Source: WJMT01 sp964624145 (GTDB lineage: Bacteria > Acidobacteriota > Aminicenantia > Aminicenantales > Aminicenantaceae). From it: DNA of 64,000 nucleotides. Location: the NCBI GenBank assembly GCA_964624145.1, contig CAZUXT010000008.1:48781-112780 (forward strand). Reading direction: 5' to 3'. This document shows positions 51,155 through 60,255 of the stretch, one piece after another. How positions within the stretch are numbered: position 1 is the stretch's first letter; each line of letters opens with the position of its first letter. A program made the position numbers and the translations under genes. The notes under the pieces were generated by a model. That model did not search any database. It was not told the origin of the DNA and worked only from the letters and a program-made list of their open reading frames with translations.

Positions 51155-52393
51155 TTAACTGAGAAGAATGTGCGCAGCTGCGATTTTTTCCGGTATTTTC
51201 AGACCCTGCGGACAAAAAGGGATACAGGTTTCACATTGAACGCAGGCATCTCCTCTGAGGTCTAGTTTGGCATAAAGTTTTCTGGCTTTGCTCCAATCAT
51301 GGTCATCCACAGCATACCGCTCGAAGCGGAGAATTTCAGCAATAGGTACCTGTTGAGGACAGTGGGGCTGGCATTTTGTACACAGGCGGCAGGCTGTCTT
51401 GTCAGCCTGCTCTGTCATCATCTCGATGGCCTTGGCATCGTTGGCCCTCAAGTCTTTTCCCGCCCCTGAATAGGATTCCACAAATTCGTTGAGGTTCCTC
51501 ACTCTCATGACCACAACATCCAGTTTGGTCTCTGTGGTCAGCCACCGCACCAAAGCATTATGGGGAGACACTCCGGCAGGGAGTTTTTCCATAAACACCG
51601 GATCATCTTTCATGCGTCCGATACCGCGCGCTGTCTTCATGGCAATGGTGCCGAATCCTTTTTTGCGGGCAAACTCCATGAATTCATCCATCTCCGGGTC
51701 AGCTCCGTAGGAATACATGAACTGGGCGTGTTCATAGACGCCGTCTTCAACCACAGCAGTCAGGACCTCTGCCGCACTTTCCCCGCCCGGAACCCTGGCA
51801 TTCCCGGAATAACTGTGCTGTGAAAGGCAGAGATGCTTGACCATCCCCTCTTTTTTTAAACGCTCAAAAGCCCGAATAAAACCCCGATCCTTTTTAAGTT
51901 CTTCTCTGTTGTGGTATCCGTAATGGAGCTGCATGTCATCGAAATACCCAAGGCCTGTCCGGTTTAATGCTTCTTTAACAAAAGCATAATGTTCTTCCTC
52001 ATCAATGCGGCCCACATAATGGTCTCCGCCCACCCTGTCTACCGTGACCTGGCAGTAATGCGCCTCACGGTTCTTGAGGATAGAATCCGGGGTTCCGCTC
52101 CGCATCCACCGGTTAGCTTTATGCCAGTAGTTCATACCGCACAGGATTCCTGCTTCCCTGGGAGCTGCGGCCAGGTCACCGGATCCTATGATAATGGAGA
52201 CCTCTCTTTGGCTGTAGCCCAGTTTTGTGCGGGGCAGCTGTCCCACTCTGCGCGCCGCCTCTTCTATGGTATAGGATTGGGCCGCGCTTTCTTCCTGTGT
52301 CTTTCCTGTGAGTCCCCCTGCCAATCCGGCAACCACCGCGGTTGATGACAATTTAAGAAACTCGCGCCTTTTGATTGACTTTTTATCTTTCAT
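51155..52393 (-). CDS. Tat-exported aldo/keto reductase with C-terminal ferredoxin-type clusters
   Basis: A 412-residue protein. Twin-arginine signal KRREFLKLSS (8-17). An aldo/keto reductase-like TIM barrel follows (about 55-330, with YFDDMQLHYGYH and HLCLSQHSYS). The tail carries two [4Fe-4S] motifs: CRLCTKCQPHCPQQVPI and CVQCETCIPFCPQGLKI. Such fusions are known as AKR-ferredoxin proteins and probably use iron-sulfur electrons rather than only NADPH. It lies 42 bases downstream of the GH127 gene on the same strand, so a role in handling sugar oxidation products is possible. Confidence 0.78.
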   Translation of the reverse strand: MKDKKSIKRREFLKLSSTAVVAGLAGGLTGKTQEESAAQSYTIEEAARRVGQLPRTKLGYSQREVSIIIGSGDLAAAPREAGILCGMNYWHKANRWMRSGTPDSILKNREAHYCQVTVDRVGGDHYVGRIDEEEHYAFVKEALNRTGLGYFDDMQLHYGYHNREELKKDRGFIRAFERLKKEGMVKHLCLSQHSYSGNARVPGGESAAEVLTAVVEDGVYEHAQFMYSYGADPEMDEFMEFARKKGFGTIAMKTARGIGRMKDDPVFMEKLPAGVSPHNALVRWLTTETKLDVVVMRVRNLNEFVESYSGAGKDLRANDAKAIEMMTEQADKTACRLCTKCQPHCPQQVPIAEILRFERYAVDDHDWSKARKLYAKLDLRGDACVQCETCIPFCPQGLKIPEKIAAAHILLS

Positions 52394-52435
52394 GTTATGC
52401 CTATCCTCCTTTTTTCATTCAAACATCACTTTTAT

Positions 52436-54844
52436 CTATTTGACTCTTATCTCCAAAATCCCTGCTGAAAAATCAGGCTGGCACTTAAGCTCCACACGAA
52501 GGGCATCAGTCTGAACCGGCTTAAACGCAACCGCATTGTATAGGTCCTTTTTCACATCATAGGAAGTCTGGTTCTCTACTGGCTCCCAATTTCCCTGTTT
52601 TTTGACCAGGACTTTCCATGACTCGGGAATCCGGCATTCACCACGTCCGGTATCATCAAACCAGTATACTTCGACCTGAGATATTGTTTCCATCTGCTGC
52701 AGATCAAGCTGGACCCATTCTTTGTTTCCTTTATTGGGCCACCAGTGGAGATAAGGAACGGAACGGTCGTTTGAATTTCCGGGCTCTCTCTGGTCGTTGA
52801 CAGAAAAGCCGTCTTTATCCCCTGACACGGTTACCTGACTCTGTGATGCCAGAGTAGGCTGAGGCACTGGCCGGGCTTTTTCTTGAGTGCGCGCCAGCCA
52901 GACCATCATTTCCCCTTTTCCCCTGTGTGCCCAGGAATAATAAGGGATGGCCGTGAAATTTTCCTTCCGGCTTAAAATCTCTCCTTCAGAGCTTTCATAA
53001 AGACCCTGGGTTTCAGCTTTTATCACAGAAACTCCGTCAAAGAAGTCAGGCTTGTATTCTGAATAGACCTCAATATCATCAGGCAAAACAAGATGGCTGA
53101 CCTGTCCGCTGTTATCCTTCCATTCCGCACAATACACAATAGGGCCTCTCTGAAAGCTGACTTTTCCTGTATTTTCCGTAACATTATCATGGCTCAGGAC
53201 GCTTCTTACAGGCATGGGGAAGTGAATTTCTATCTGATCCCCATCCTTCCACACTTTTTCTATAACGGCATACCCTTTGTCTGTTTTGAGCGTCTTTTCC
53301 TCTCCGTTTAGTTTAAGGGAGACTTTTTCTTCGCTTTCTTTATAAAAGCGGTACAGGTCACCGGGTACGGGTTTGTTCCGGGTCCACCCAGGAATCCTTA
53401 TCCCTATGGAAAATTTCTCCTCTTTCTCAGGAAAAACAGTGACCGTCACATCGCCTTCCCAAGGATAACCTGTCTTCTGCTCAACTCTCACGGTCTGGCC
53501 CTTCAACTCTGCCCGGGCTTCACAGGAAGTAAAGAGATTGACATAAATTTTATCTTTGTCTGTTGCAAACACATATCCCGGAACAGATGGCATGAATCTT
53601 GAGATATTACCGGGACAGCAGGCGCAGGAAAACCAGGGGCTTCTCTCATGCTGACCGAAAGATTCCAAAACATTTTGATAAAAGAAAAGGTCACCCTCAA
53701 GAGAAACACCTGAAATGAGCCCGTTATAAAGCACTCTCTCAAACACATCTATGTATTTTCCTTCCCCGTGAAGAAGGAACATCCGGAAGTTCCAGAGCGC
53801 ATTTCCTATGGATGCGCAGGTTTCGGAATAGGCGGTGGCGTTAGGGAGGTGATAGGCTTTTCCAAAAGCTTCGCCGGCTCCGGTAGCCCCAATTCCTCCG
53901 GTAATGTAAAGTTTTTTATACACTACGTCTTCCCATATACGGTCGATCGCCTCTATGTACTCAGAATTTCCGGTCAGAGAAGCCACATCAGCCATCCCTG
54001 AATACATATAAACAGCCCTCACCGCATGTCCTACAGCTTCTTCCTGTTCCACCACGGATTCATGGTCCTGGGAATATCTTCCGTAAAGTTTCCGGTGTTC
54101 GCTGTGCCCGCGCTCATCCAGAAAGAATTTGGCTAAATCAAGATATTTTTCATCTCCGGTTACGCGGTACAGCTTGACCAGGCCTATCTCTATTTCCTGG
54201 TGTCCCGGAGCCCCTCTTTTTTTATCAGGGCCAAATACTTCAGCCACTAGGTTTGCATTTTTCAAGGCGATATCCAGCAGCGTTCTTTTTCCCGTAGCTC
54301 TAAAATGAGCCACCGCAGCCTCATAGAGATGACCGGCATTGTATAGCTCATGCCCCAGATAGAGATTAGACCAGCGGTCTCCCTCGCACCAGCGCACCGG
54401 AGTTTCAGGATTAATGGTTCTTGCCGTATAAAGATAACCGTCTTCTTCCTGGGCTCTGCCGATTATGGATATCAGATCATCCAAATATTTTTCAAGTTCA
54501 GGATCAGGATGCACCTGAAGGGAGTACGAGGCGCCTTCCATGATCTTATACACATCCGAGTCATCAAAGGGATAGACAGTCTGGAATCCTCCGCTTTTTA
54601 TTCCTGCGGCTATTCTGAAGTTGTCAATGCGTCCTGTTTCTTCGCACTGCTCAAAAGCATAAGGAATGGTCACGCGGCGGTTGGTATCAATTCTGGAAGA
54701 CCAGAACTCATCATTAATGTGAACCTGAGTGAAAGGAACCGGTTTTATGGAATAATCTCCGGTTTCTCTTTTTTGGCAGGCACTGTTCATAAATACGAAC
54801 CCTGCAAAAACCAAAATCATTAACACATAGACAGGCTTTTTCAT
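52436..54844 (-). CDS. GH127 beta-L-arabinofuranosidase, lipoprotein, with C-terminal discoidin-like domain
   Basis: An 802-residue secreted enzyme. It has a lipoprotein signal with Cys23 (MNSACQK). The catalytic domain carries residues that align with the known GH127 set: Glu325 (acid/base region), Glu341 and Cys343 in YSETCAS, and Cys409-Cys410 in SCACCPGN, forming the zinc-thiolate and nucleophile site. The C-terminal ~130 residues resemble an F5/8-type carbohydrate-binding fold (WVQLDLQQMETISQVEVYWFDD). I choose ATG 54844 because AGGAG precedes it. It removes beta-L-arabinofuranose from plant-type glycans. Divergent from the GH51 gene, suggesting co-regulation. Confidence 0.88.
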   Translation of the reverse strand: MKKPVYVLMILVFAGFVFMNSACQKRETGDYSIKPVPFTQVHINDEFWSSRIDTNRRVTIPYAFEQCEETGRIDNFRIAAGIKSGGFQTVYPFDDSDVYKIMEGASYSLQVHPDPELEKYLDDLISIIGRAQEEDGYLYTARTINPETPVRWCEGDRWSNLYLGHELYNAGHLYEAAVAHFRATGKRTLLDIALKNANLVAEVFGPDKKRGAPGHQEIEIGLVKLYRVTGDEKYLDLAKFFLDERGHSEHRKLYGRYSQDHESVVEQEEAVGHAVRAVYMYSGMADVASLTGNSEYIEAIDRIWEDVVYKKLYITGGIGATGAGEAFGKAYHLPNATAYSETCASIGNALWNFRMFLLHGEGKYIDVFERVLYNGLISGVSLEGDLFFYQNVLESFGQHERSPWFSCACCPGNISRFMPSVPGYVFATDKDKIYVNLFTSCEARAELKGQTVRVEQKTGYPWEGDVTVTVFPEKEEKFSIGIRIPGWTRNKPVPGDLYRFYKESEEKVSLKLNGEEKTLKTDKGYAVIEKVWKDGDQIEIHFPMPVRSVLSHDNVTENTGKVSFQRGPIVYCAEWKDNSGQVSHLVLPDDIEVYSEYKPDFFDGVSVIKAETQGLYESSEGEILSRKENFTAIPYYSWAHRGKGEMMVWLARTQEKARPVPQPTLASQSQVTVSGDKDGFSVNDQREPGNSNDRSVPYLHWWPNKGNKEWVQLDLQQMETISQVEVYWFDDTGRGECRIPESWKVLVKKQGNWEPVENQTSYDVKKDLYNAVAFKPVQTDALRVELKCQPDFSAGILEIRVK

Positions 54845-55009
54845 CGGGCTGCTCCTTTGAATTGTCATTATTTTCCAAACAGCTTTTTTGATTTTACCAT
54901 ATATTGAAAATCAATCCATAATAATTTGATGAACATTTTACTTGTTTTTTGCTCCTCTCTAAAATAAACTCAATAACAATTCATACTCACTTATATAAGG
55001 AGAAAAAAA

Positions 55010-56578
55010 ATGAGGCGGCCCAAAAAAATCTATCTATTTGCTTTGGTTTTTTGTTTTGCCATACTCACCTGCATCAGCGCTGCTCAAGAAAACGAGACAC
55101 ACACAGCCACTCTTGTTATCAATGCAGACCAGGGTCATTTCACAATCAGCAAACACATTTACGGACACTTTTCAGAACATCTGGGACGGTGCATTTACGG
55201 GGGTTACTGGGCAGGGAAAGACAGCCAGATCAAAAACACCAGAGGGATCAGGAATGATATTGTGGAAGCCCTGAAAAAAATCAAAGTTCCGGTTCTCCGG
55301 TGGCCCGGAGGATGTTTTGCGGACGAGTATCACTGGAAAGACGGAATAGGCCCTCCAAGCGAACGCCCCGCTCTGGTTAACACTCATTGGGGAGGCGTTA
55401 CGGAAAACAATCATTTCGGCACTCATGAATTTCTTGACCTCTGCCAGCAGATAGGATGCGAACCCTATATCTGTGGAAACGTAGGGAGCGGAACCGTCAG
55501 AGAGATGAAAGAATGGATTGAATATATCACTTTTGACGGACAGAGCCCCATGGCTGATCTGCGCCGTAAAAACGGGAAGGATACTCCGTGGAAGCTTCCC
55601 TTTTTCGGCGTCGGGAATGAAAACTGGGGATGCGGCGGGAGCATGCGTCCTGAATACTATGCGGATGTCTACAGGAGGTTCCAGACCTATGTCCGGAATT
55701 ATTCCGGAAACAGGATCTATAAAATCGCTTGCGGAAGCAACGGCCAAGACTATGAGTGGACAGAAGTGCTGATGAAAAGGGCCGGGTGGTATATGCATGG
55801 ATTGAGTCTTCATTACTATACGGTTCCCGGCGGATGGCGAAACAAAAATTCTGCCACTGAATTCGGAGAAAAAGATTGGTTCGAAACCTTGGAAAAAGCT
55901 TTGTTTATAGATGAACTCATCACAAGGCATTCGACCATAATGGATCAATATGACCCGCAGAAAAGAGTGGGAATGATCATAGATGAATGGGGCACATGGT
56001 ACAAAGTCGAACCAGGCACCAATCCGGGGTTTCTCTACCAGCAGAACTCACTCCGCGACGCACTGGTAGCTGGAGCGACCCTGAATATATTCAATCAACA
56101 CTGCGAAAGAGTAAAGATGGCCAACCTGGCTCAAACCGTCAATGTCCTCCAAGCTCTCATGCTCACCAAAGAAGAGCAAATGATCCTCACTCCCACGTAT
56201 CATGTTTTTGACATGTACAAAGTCCATCAGGATGCTATGCTTATTCCCCTTGACCTGAAATGCCCCGAGTATACATTTCAAGACGGCAGCATTCCCCAGA
56301 TCAGTGTGTCTGCCTCAAAAAACAGCCAGAAAGAAATCCATATCTCTCTCTGCAATCTCAACCCGAATGACTCCGCAAACCTGACATGCGAGCTGAGAGG
56401 TATCCATGCAGAGACCGTTACCGGTCAAATCCTGACCTCGGATAAGATGACAGCTCACAATACGTTTCAAAATCTACATGAAGTCAAGCCTGCAAAATTT
56501 GATGGTGCTGTATTGGAAAACAATACTCTCAAGATAAATCTCCCGGCAAAATGTGTGTTGGTTCTTAAAGTCAAATAA
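55010..56578 (+). CDS. abfA: GH51 alpha-L-arabinofuranosidase, secreted
   Basis: A 522-residue enzyme with a signal peptide (1-25, ending CISAAQ). The (beta/alpha)8 catalytic domain has the acid/base Glu204 in GVGNENWGCG and the nucleophile Glu326 in MIIDEWGTWY, plus KVPVLRWPGGCFADEYHW near the substrate pocket. The C-terminal beta domain is intact. AAGGAG precedes the ATG. It hydrolyses alpha-L-arabinofuranosyl side chains (arabinan, arabinoxylan). The GH127 partner lies divergently 165 bases away. Confidence 0.93.
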   Translation: MRRPKKIYLFALVFCFAILTCISAAQENETHTATLVINADQGHFTISKHIYGHFSEHLGRCIYGGYWAGKDSQIKNTRGIRNDIVEALKKIKVPVLRWPGGCFADEYHWKDGIGPPSERPALVNTHWGGVTENNHFGTHEFLDLCQQIGCEPYICGNVGSGTVREMKEWIEYITFDGQSPMADLRRKNGKDTPWKLPFFGVGNENWGCGGSMRPEYYADVYRRFQTYVRNYSGNRIYKIACGSNGQDYEWTEVLMKRAGWYMHGLSLHYYTVPGGWRNKNSATEFGEKDWFETLEKALFIDELITRHSTIMDQYDPQKRVGMIIDEWGTWYKVEPGTNPGFLYQQNSLRDALVAGATLNIFNQHCERVKMANLAQTVNVLQALMLTKEEQMILTPTYHVFDMYKVHQDAMLIPLDLKCPEYTFQDGSIPQISVSASKNSQKEIHISLCNLNPNDSANLTCELRGIHAETVTGQILTSDKMTAHNTFQNLHEVKPAKFDGAVLENNTLKINLPAKCVLVLKVK

Positions 56579-56638
56579 AACATTCTAACTTCTCTTCTCA
56601 GAGTTTTCTGGTATAATATTGGCTTTAAAGTTAAAAAC

Positions 56639-57445
56639 ATGACTCCAATCAATATAGCGGCAATGGTTCTTATCGGAATATTCACCGGAATATTAACAGG
56701 ATTGACCGGTTCCTCGGGTGTTATGGTGGTGGTCCCTCTGCTCAACATGCTGTTGAATTATCCGATCCATGACTGTATAGGAACGAGCTTAATGGTGGAC
56801 GTCATAGCCCCCGCAGCCATAGCCTATTCTTATTATAAACACGGTAATATCGCTTTGAAATCAGGACTGTGGATAGCTGTCGGTTCTGTTCTGGGCGCTC
56901 AACTGGGTGCACGATTTTCAGACAGCATCCCGGAACTGGGATTGGCGAGAATCTTCGGGGTCTATATGATCATCTTAGGGATTGTGATATGGAAGAAAGG
57001 TATAAACAGAGAAATCATAGCTGTTAAAGTTAAAAAAGTCTTGAAATTCAAAACTCCGGCACAAAAAATCATCGCCTCTTTGTGTTTGGGATTCATTGTG
57101 GGCATTTTAACCGGTCTTCTGGGAGCAGGAGGAGGAGGCTTCATATTGATACTTCTTATCTTCGTCCTTAATTTTCCTCTTCATCTGGCCATCGGAACAT
57201 CCGTGCTCATTATGGCCATAACCGCCAGCTCCGGATCTGTGGGATTTGCGATACACGGAAACATAAGACCCCTTTCCGGAATAATCATCGGAATAAGCGC
57301 TGTGTTCGGAGGGACCCTCATGGCGCGGTTCGTTAATCAAATAGAAGAAAAGACGCTGGCTAAAGCCATAAGCATCACTTTCATGCTGCTGGGAGCTGTT
57401 ATGATCATCATCCGCTTCATTGAAACACAAAAAATCATGCTATAG
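56639..57445 (+). CDS. TauE/SafE-family sulfite/sulfonate-type exporter
   Basis: A 268-residue membrane protein with about eight helices in two repeats; each repeat opens with a G-x-x-x-G-x-x-G-x-G-G glycine pattern (GILTGLTGSSGVMVVVPLL; GILTGLLGAGGGGFILILL). This is TauE/SafE (DUF81). It has a TATAAT box about 27 bases before the ATG and little ribosome site. Substrate unknown; sulfur-containing anions are typical. It may serve the sulfotransferase/sulfatase metabolism hinted at in this window. Confidence 0.85.
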   Translation: MTPINIAAMVLIGIFTGILTGLTGSSGVMVVVPLLNMLLNYPIHDCIGTSLMVDVIAPAAIAYSYYKHGNIALKSGLWIAVGSVLGAQLGARFSDSIPELGLARIFGVYMIILGIVIWKKGINREIIAVKVKKVLKFKTPAQKIIASLCLGFIVGILTGLLGAGGGGFILILLIFVLNFPLHLAIGTSVLIMAITASSGSVGFAIHGNIRPLSGIIIGISAVFGGTLMARFVNQIEEKTLAKAISITFMLLGAVMIIIRFIETQKIML

Positions 57446-57459
57446 GGTACTTTTCTCCC

Positions 57460-58848
57460 CTAAGAATCGTGTCCAGCTGTCTGAGGCTGCTCTTTTTTCA
57501 AGGATATTTTTTTATGCTCCCTTATAATCAAGAATCCCAGAACGATCCAAACCAGAGCCATAATGATGTTGAATTTAGCAAAACTTTCGACCACAATGAA
57601 TTGGGCCCAAAGAAAAACAATCAGACTATGCGTGACATCACCGGCCCTGTGAAAAAAAGTGTCTATAGCAGCCTTGGCCTTATACTTCTCTTCCCTTGAA
57701 GTAATAAGAAAGAGAGCGTGCCTTGTGGTGTTCATCAATGAGTAATCCGTTGCATTCTCAGTAGCTTTGATCCACTTGACAATGAGCAAAGCGGCTCCCA
57801 TACTGATGAAAAAATACCCTCCCAACGCAATAAAAGGAAGGAAAAAGACAGCTGTCCTGACTCCAAACCACTTAAATATTCGGGATACCAAAAACAGCTG
57901 GATAAACATGGCCAAAAGGTTCATGATAATATAAAAATCAGAATAGAAAGTTCCAATGATCTGTTCGACCGAAAGACCTCCTGCTGTCCCAGCCTGAACA
58001 GACTCAAGAGCCCTGTTTTTTATCACCCGGTCCAGAATATACCCCCCATTGGTGTTGATAAGATTCAGCAGAAGAACAAAAAGGGCAATATAAAGGAGAT
58101 AGCGTTTTTTAAAAACCAGCTTGAATCCTCCCCCTTTTTTCAAAGGCTTTTCTTTATCCGTAGATATTTTTTTCAGAGGGACATCCGGCCCTGTTTCCAC
58201 TTTGCCCCTGATCTCCCTTTTATGGATCACATAGGTGAGTGCAATGCAAATACCCAGCACGGCCGCGGATACCAGAAGAAGTTGGTACATTCCCATCCAA
58301 TTCTGGATGCGCTTAAAAATATAAGAACCGGAGAAGGCACCGAAAGTGGCGCCAAAAGCAATGAGGGGAAAAAGACGCTTTCCGGCGCCTTCCGTATAGA
58401 CATCATTGGCAAACCCCCAGAACTGAGCAATGACCACAACATTAAAAATGCTGGCCCAAATGAAAAAGATGATACTGATGGTGCTGAAGGGAATGCCAAA
58501 AAGATTCAGCACGGAAAATATGATCAGGTTTGATATAAAAAACAGAGTGACCCATGCTATGAGTTTCTGCCGTGGAACTTTTGATGAAATAGAACTGAAT
58601 ATCTTGATGACGAAGATGAGCAGGATCGAGATAACACCGTAAAGATAGCTTTTTGTCTCTGGTCCCCACTCCGTGAGGATGGATGAATCTCTGACGATTT
58701 TTATGATGTAATAAGCCCCCAGGATTAAATAAATATTCAAGGTCAGGAGTAAAGCCGTACCCGCTTCCCCTGGACGGATATCCGTAAACAATTTTAGAAA
58801 TCTATGAAAAAATCCTCCCCTGATCTCTTTATCTCCCCTTTGATTCAT
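57460..58848 (-). CDS. ATP/ADP-translocase-like (Npt/TLC-type) membrane transporter
   Basis: A 462-residue protein with about 11-12 helices. It resembles the TLC nucleotide transporters (ATP/ADP antiporters of rickettsiae, chlamydiae and plastids) in IYLILGAYYIIKIVRDSSIL, then AQFWGFANDVYTEGAGKRLFP and the late ATENATDYSLMNTTRHALFLITSREEKYKAKAAID with FFHRAGD. In free-living bacteria, relatives exist with unknown substrates. It lies 129 bases downstream of rhaA on the same strand, so it may be part of that transcript. Nucleotide exchange is not established for this copy. Confidence 0.72.
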   Translation of the reverse strand: MNQRGDKEIRGGFFHRFLKLFTDIRPGEAGTALLLTLNIYLILGAYYIIKIVRDSSILTEWGPETKSYLYGVISILLIFVIKIFSSISSKVPRQKLIAWVTLFFISNLIIFSVLNLFGIPFSTISIIFFIWASIFNVVVIAQFWGFANDVYTEGAGKRLFPLIAFGATFGAFSGSYIFKRIQNWMGMYQLLLVSAAVLGICIALTYVIHKREIRGKVETGPDVPLKKISTDKEKPLKKGGGFKLVFKKRYLLYIALFVLLLNLINTNGGYILDRVIKNRALESVQAGTAGGLSVEQIIGTFYSDFYIIMNLLAMFIQLFLVSRIFKWFGVRTAVFFLPFIALGGYFFISMGAALLIVKWIKATENATDYSLMNTTRHALFLITSREEKYKAKAAIDTFFHRAGDVTHSLIVFLWAQFIVVESFAKFNIIMALVWIVLGFLIIREHKKISLKKEQPQTAGHDS

Positions 58849-58977
58849 GGAATCCTCCCAATCAAACAGTGAAGTTTTTCTCTTTGGATTTTTTCTTATA
58901 CAGAAGGAAATGTCAATCGTTTATTGAATTTTTCTAACTGAATTTTGACTCAAACAATATTTTTACCTGCTTTAAAT

Positions 58978-60246
58978 TCAGCTCCTTTTTCGGCTTATAT
59001 TGGTATCATACCGGATGATTTCCTTTATATATTCCTGCCCGGGAGGAACATCCATCATGAGACAGAAACGGTCCCACACAGCCCCAAGAGGCATAGTCTT
59101 GAGCTCTTCGAGAAGTGCCAGCCGGGAAAAATAATCACTCCTGTTTTCCGCTTCCAAAAGCCTTTCTCTGGGCTCGAGAAGAGCTGCCAGAACAGCTTTT
59201 AAAACAGCTCTGGCCCCGATGACCCAGGCTCCCACCCGGTTCAAACTGGCATCGAAAAAATCGAGCGCGATATGTGCTCTGTCGAGATAACCGCCCCGGA
59301 CCACTTCTTCAAAAAGGTTTCGCGTGCTGTCATCCAAAACAGCGACATGGTCACTATCCCATCTGACACCGCGGCTGACATGAAGCAGAAGCCCCTCTGA
59401 GAACTGAAGCACTGCTGAAATTTTATCTCCGATGTTCTCTGTGGGATGAAAGTGTCCTGTATCAAGGCATATCATCTTGTTTTTTGTCAAAGCATATCCC
59501 AGATAAAACTCATGAGACCCGGCCACATAGGATTCGCTTCCGATTCCGAAAAGCTTGCTTTCCAGAGAGTCTTTAAGCTCTTCTTCCGGATACTCCTCTC
59601 TGAATATTTCATCCAGGGACTCTTTGAGCAGGTCTCTGTGCCCTTTTCTATCAACAGGAACGTCCTTGGATCCGTCCGGAATCCATATATTGTGAACACA
59701 AGGGCTTTTGAGCTCCCGCCCCATAAAGGCTCCGATCCGCCGGCATCTTCTCACATGCTCTATCCAGAAAAGACGTATGTTTTTATCTTTGCTGCTCAGA
59801 GTAAAACCGGCATCAGCCAGAGGATGAGAGAAACAAGAGCAGTTAAAGTCCAGTTTAAGTCCTTTGTCTTTGGCCCAGTGAATCCATCCTCTGAAATGTT
59901 CAGGCTCTATCTTATCCCTGTCTATGAATGTGTCCCCGAATTCACCATAGATGGCATGAAGGTTCAGCCTGTGACTTCCGGGCAACAGAGAATAGACTTT
60001 TTCCAAATCCTGACGGAGCTCTTCCACTGTTCTTGCTTTTCCCGGATAACTTCCCGTGACCTGAATGCCCCCTCCTGTAAGCTGAGAACCGGGTTTTTCG
60101 AATCCGGCCACATCATCTCCCTGCCAGCAGTGAATGGAAATGGAAATATCCTTTAACTTTTCAATAGCCTTTTCCGCATCCGAACCAATGTCCCTGTACT
60201 TTTCTTTGGCTTCCTTATAGGCTTTTTCACTTTTTTTAAATTTCAT
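58978..60246 (-). CDS. rhaA: L-rhamnose isomerase
   Basis: A 422-residue enzyme with ISIHCWQGDDVAGFE and GGGIQVTGSYPGKA near the N-terminus, LNLHAIYGEFGD, LDFNCSCFSHPLAD, HNIWIPDGSKD and the metal-site CLDTGHFHPTENIGDKI. It converts L-rhamnose to L-rhamnulose. ATG 60246 has TAGGAG seven bases upstream; a TTG two codons earlier is less likely. It follows rhaB by 9 bases. Confidence 0.95.
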   Translation of the reverse strand: MKFKKSEKAYKEAKEKYRDIGSDAEKAIEKLKDISISIHCWQGDDVAGFEKPGSQLTGGGIQVTGSYPGKARTVEELRQDLEKVYSLLPGSHRLNLHAIYGEFGDTFIDRDKIEPEHFRGWIHWAKDKGLKLDFNCSCFSHPLADAGFTLSSKDKNIRLFWIEHVRRCRRIGAFMGRELKSPCVHNIWIPDGSKDVPVDRKGHRDLLKESLDEIFREEYPEEELKDSLESKLFGIGSESYVAGSHEFYLGYALTKNKMICLDTGHFHPTENIGDKISAVLQFSEGLLLHVSRGVRWDSDHVAVLDDSTRNLFEEVVRGGYLDRAHIALDFFDASLNRVGAWVIGARAVLKAVLAALLEPRERLLEAENRSDYFSRLALLEELKTMPLGAVWDRFCLMMDVPPGQEYIKEIIRYDTNISRKRS

Positions 60247-60255
60247 ATCCAACTC

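Noticed and set aside
54350..54823. 157-codon plus-strand frame
   Set aside because: It is antisense to the GH127 gene and has no motif.
55172..55948. 258-codon minus-strand frame
   Set aside because: It is antisense to the GH51 gene with its catalytic glutamates; a shadow frame.
59446..60156. 236-codon plus-strand frame
   Set aside because: It is antisense to rhaA, which is certain; the protein has no family character.
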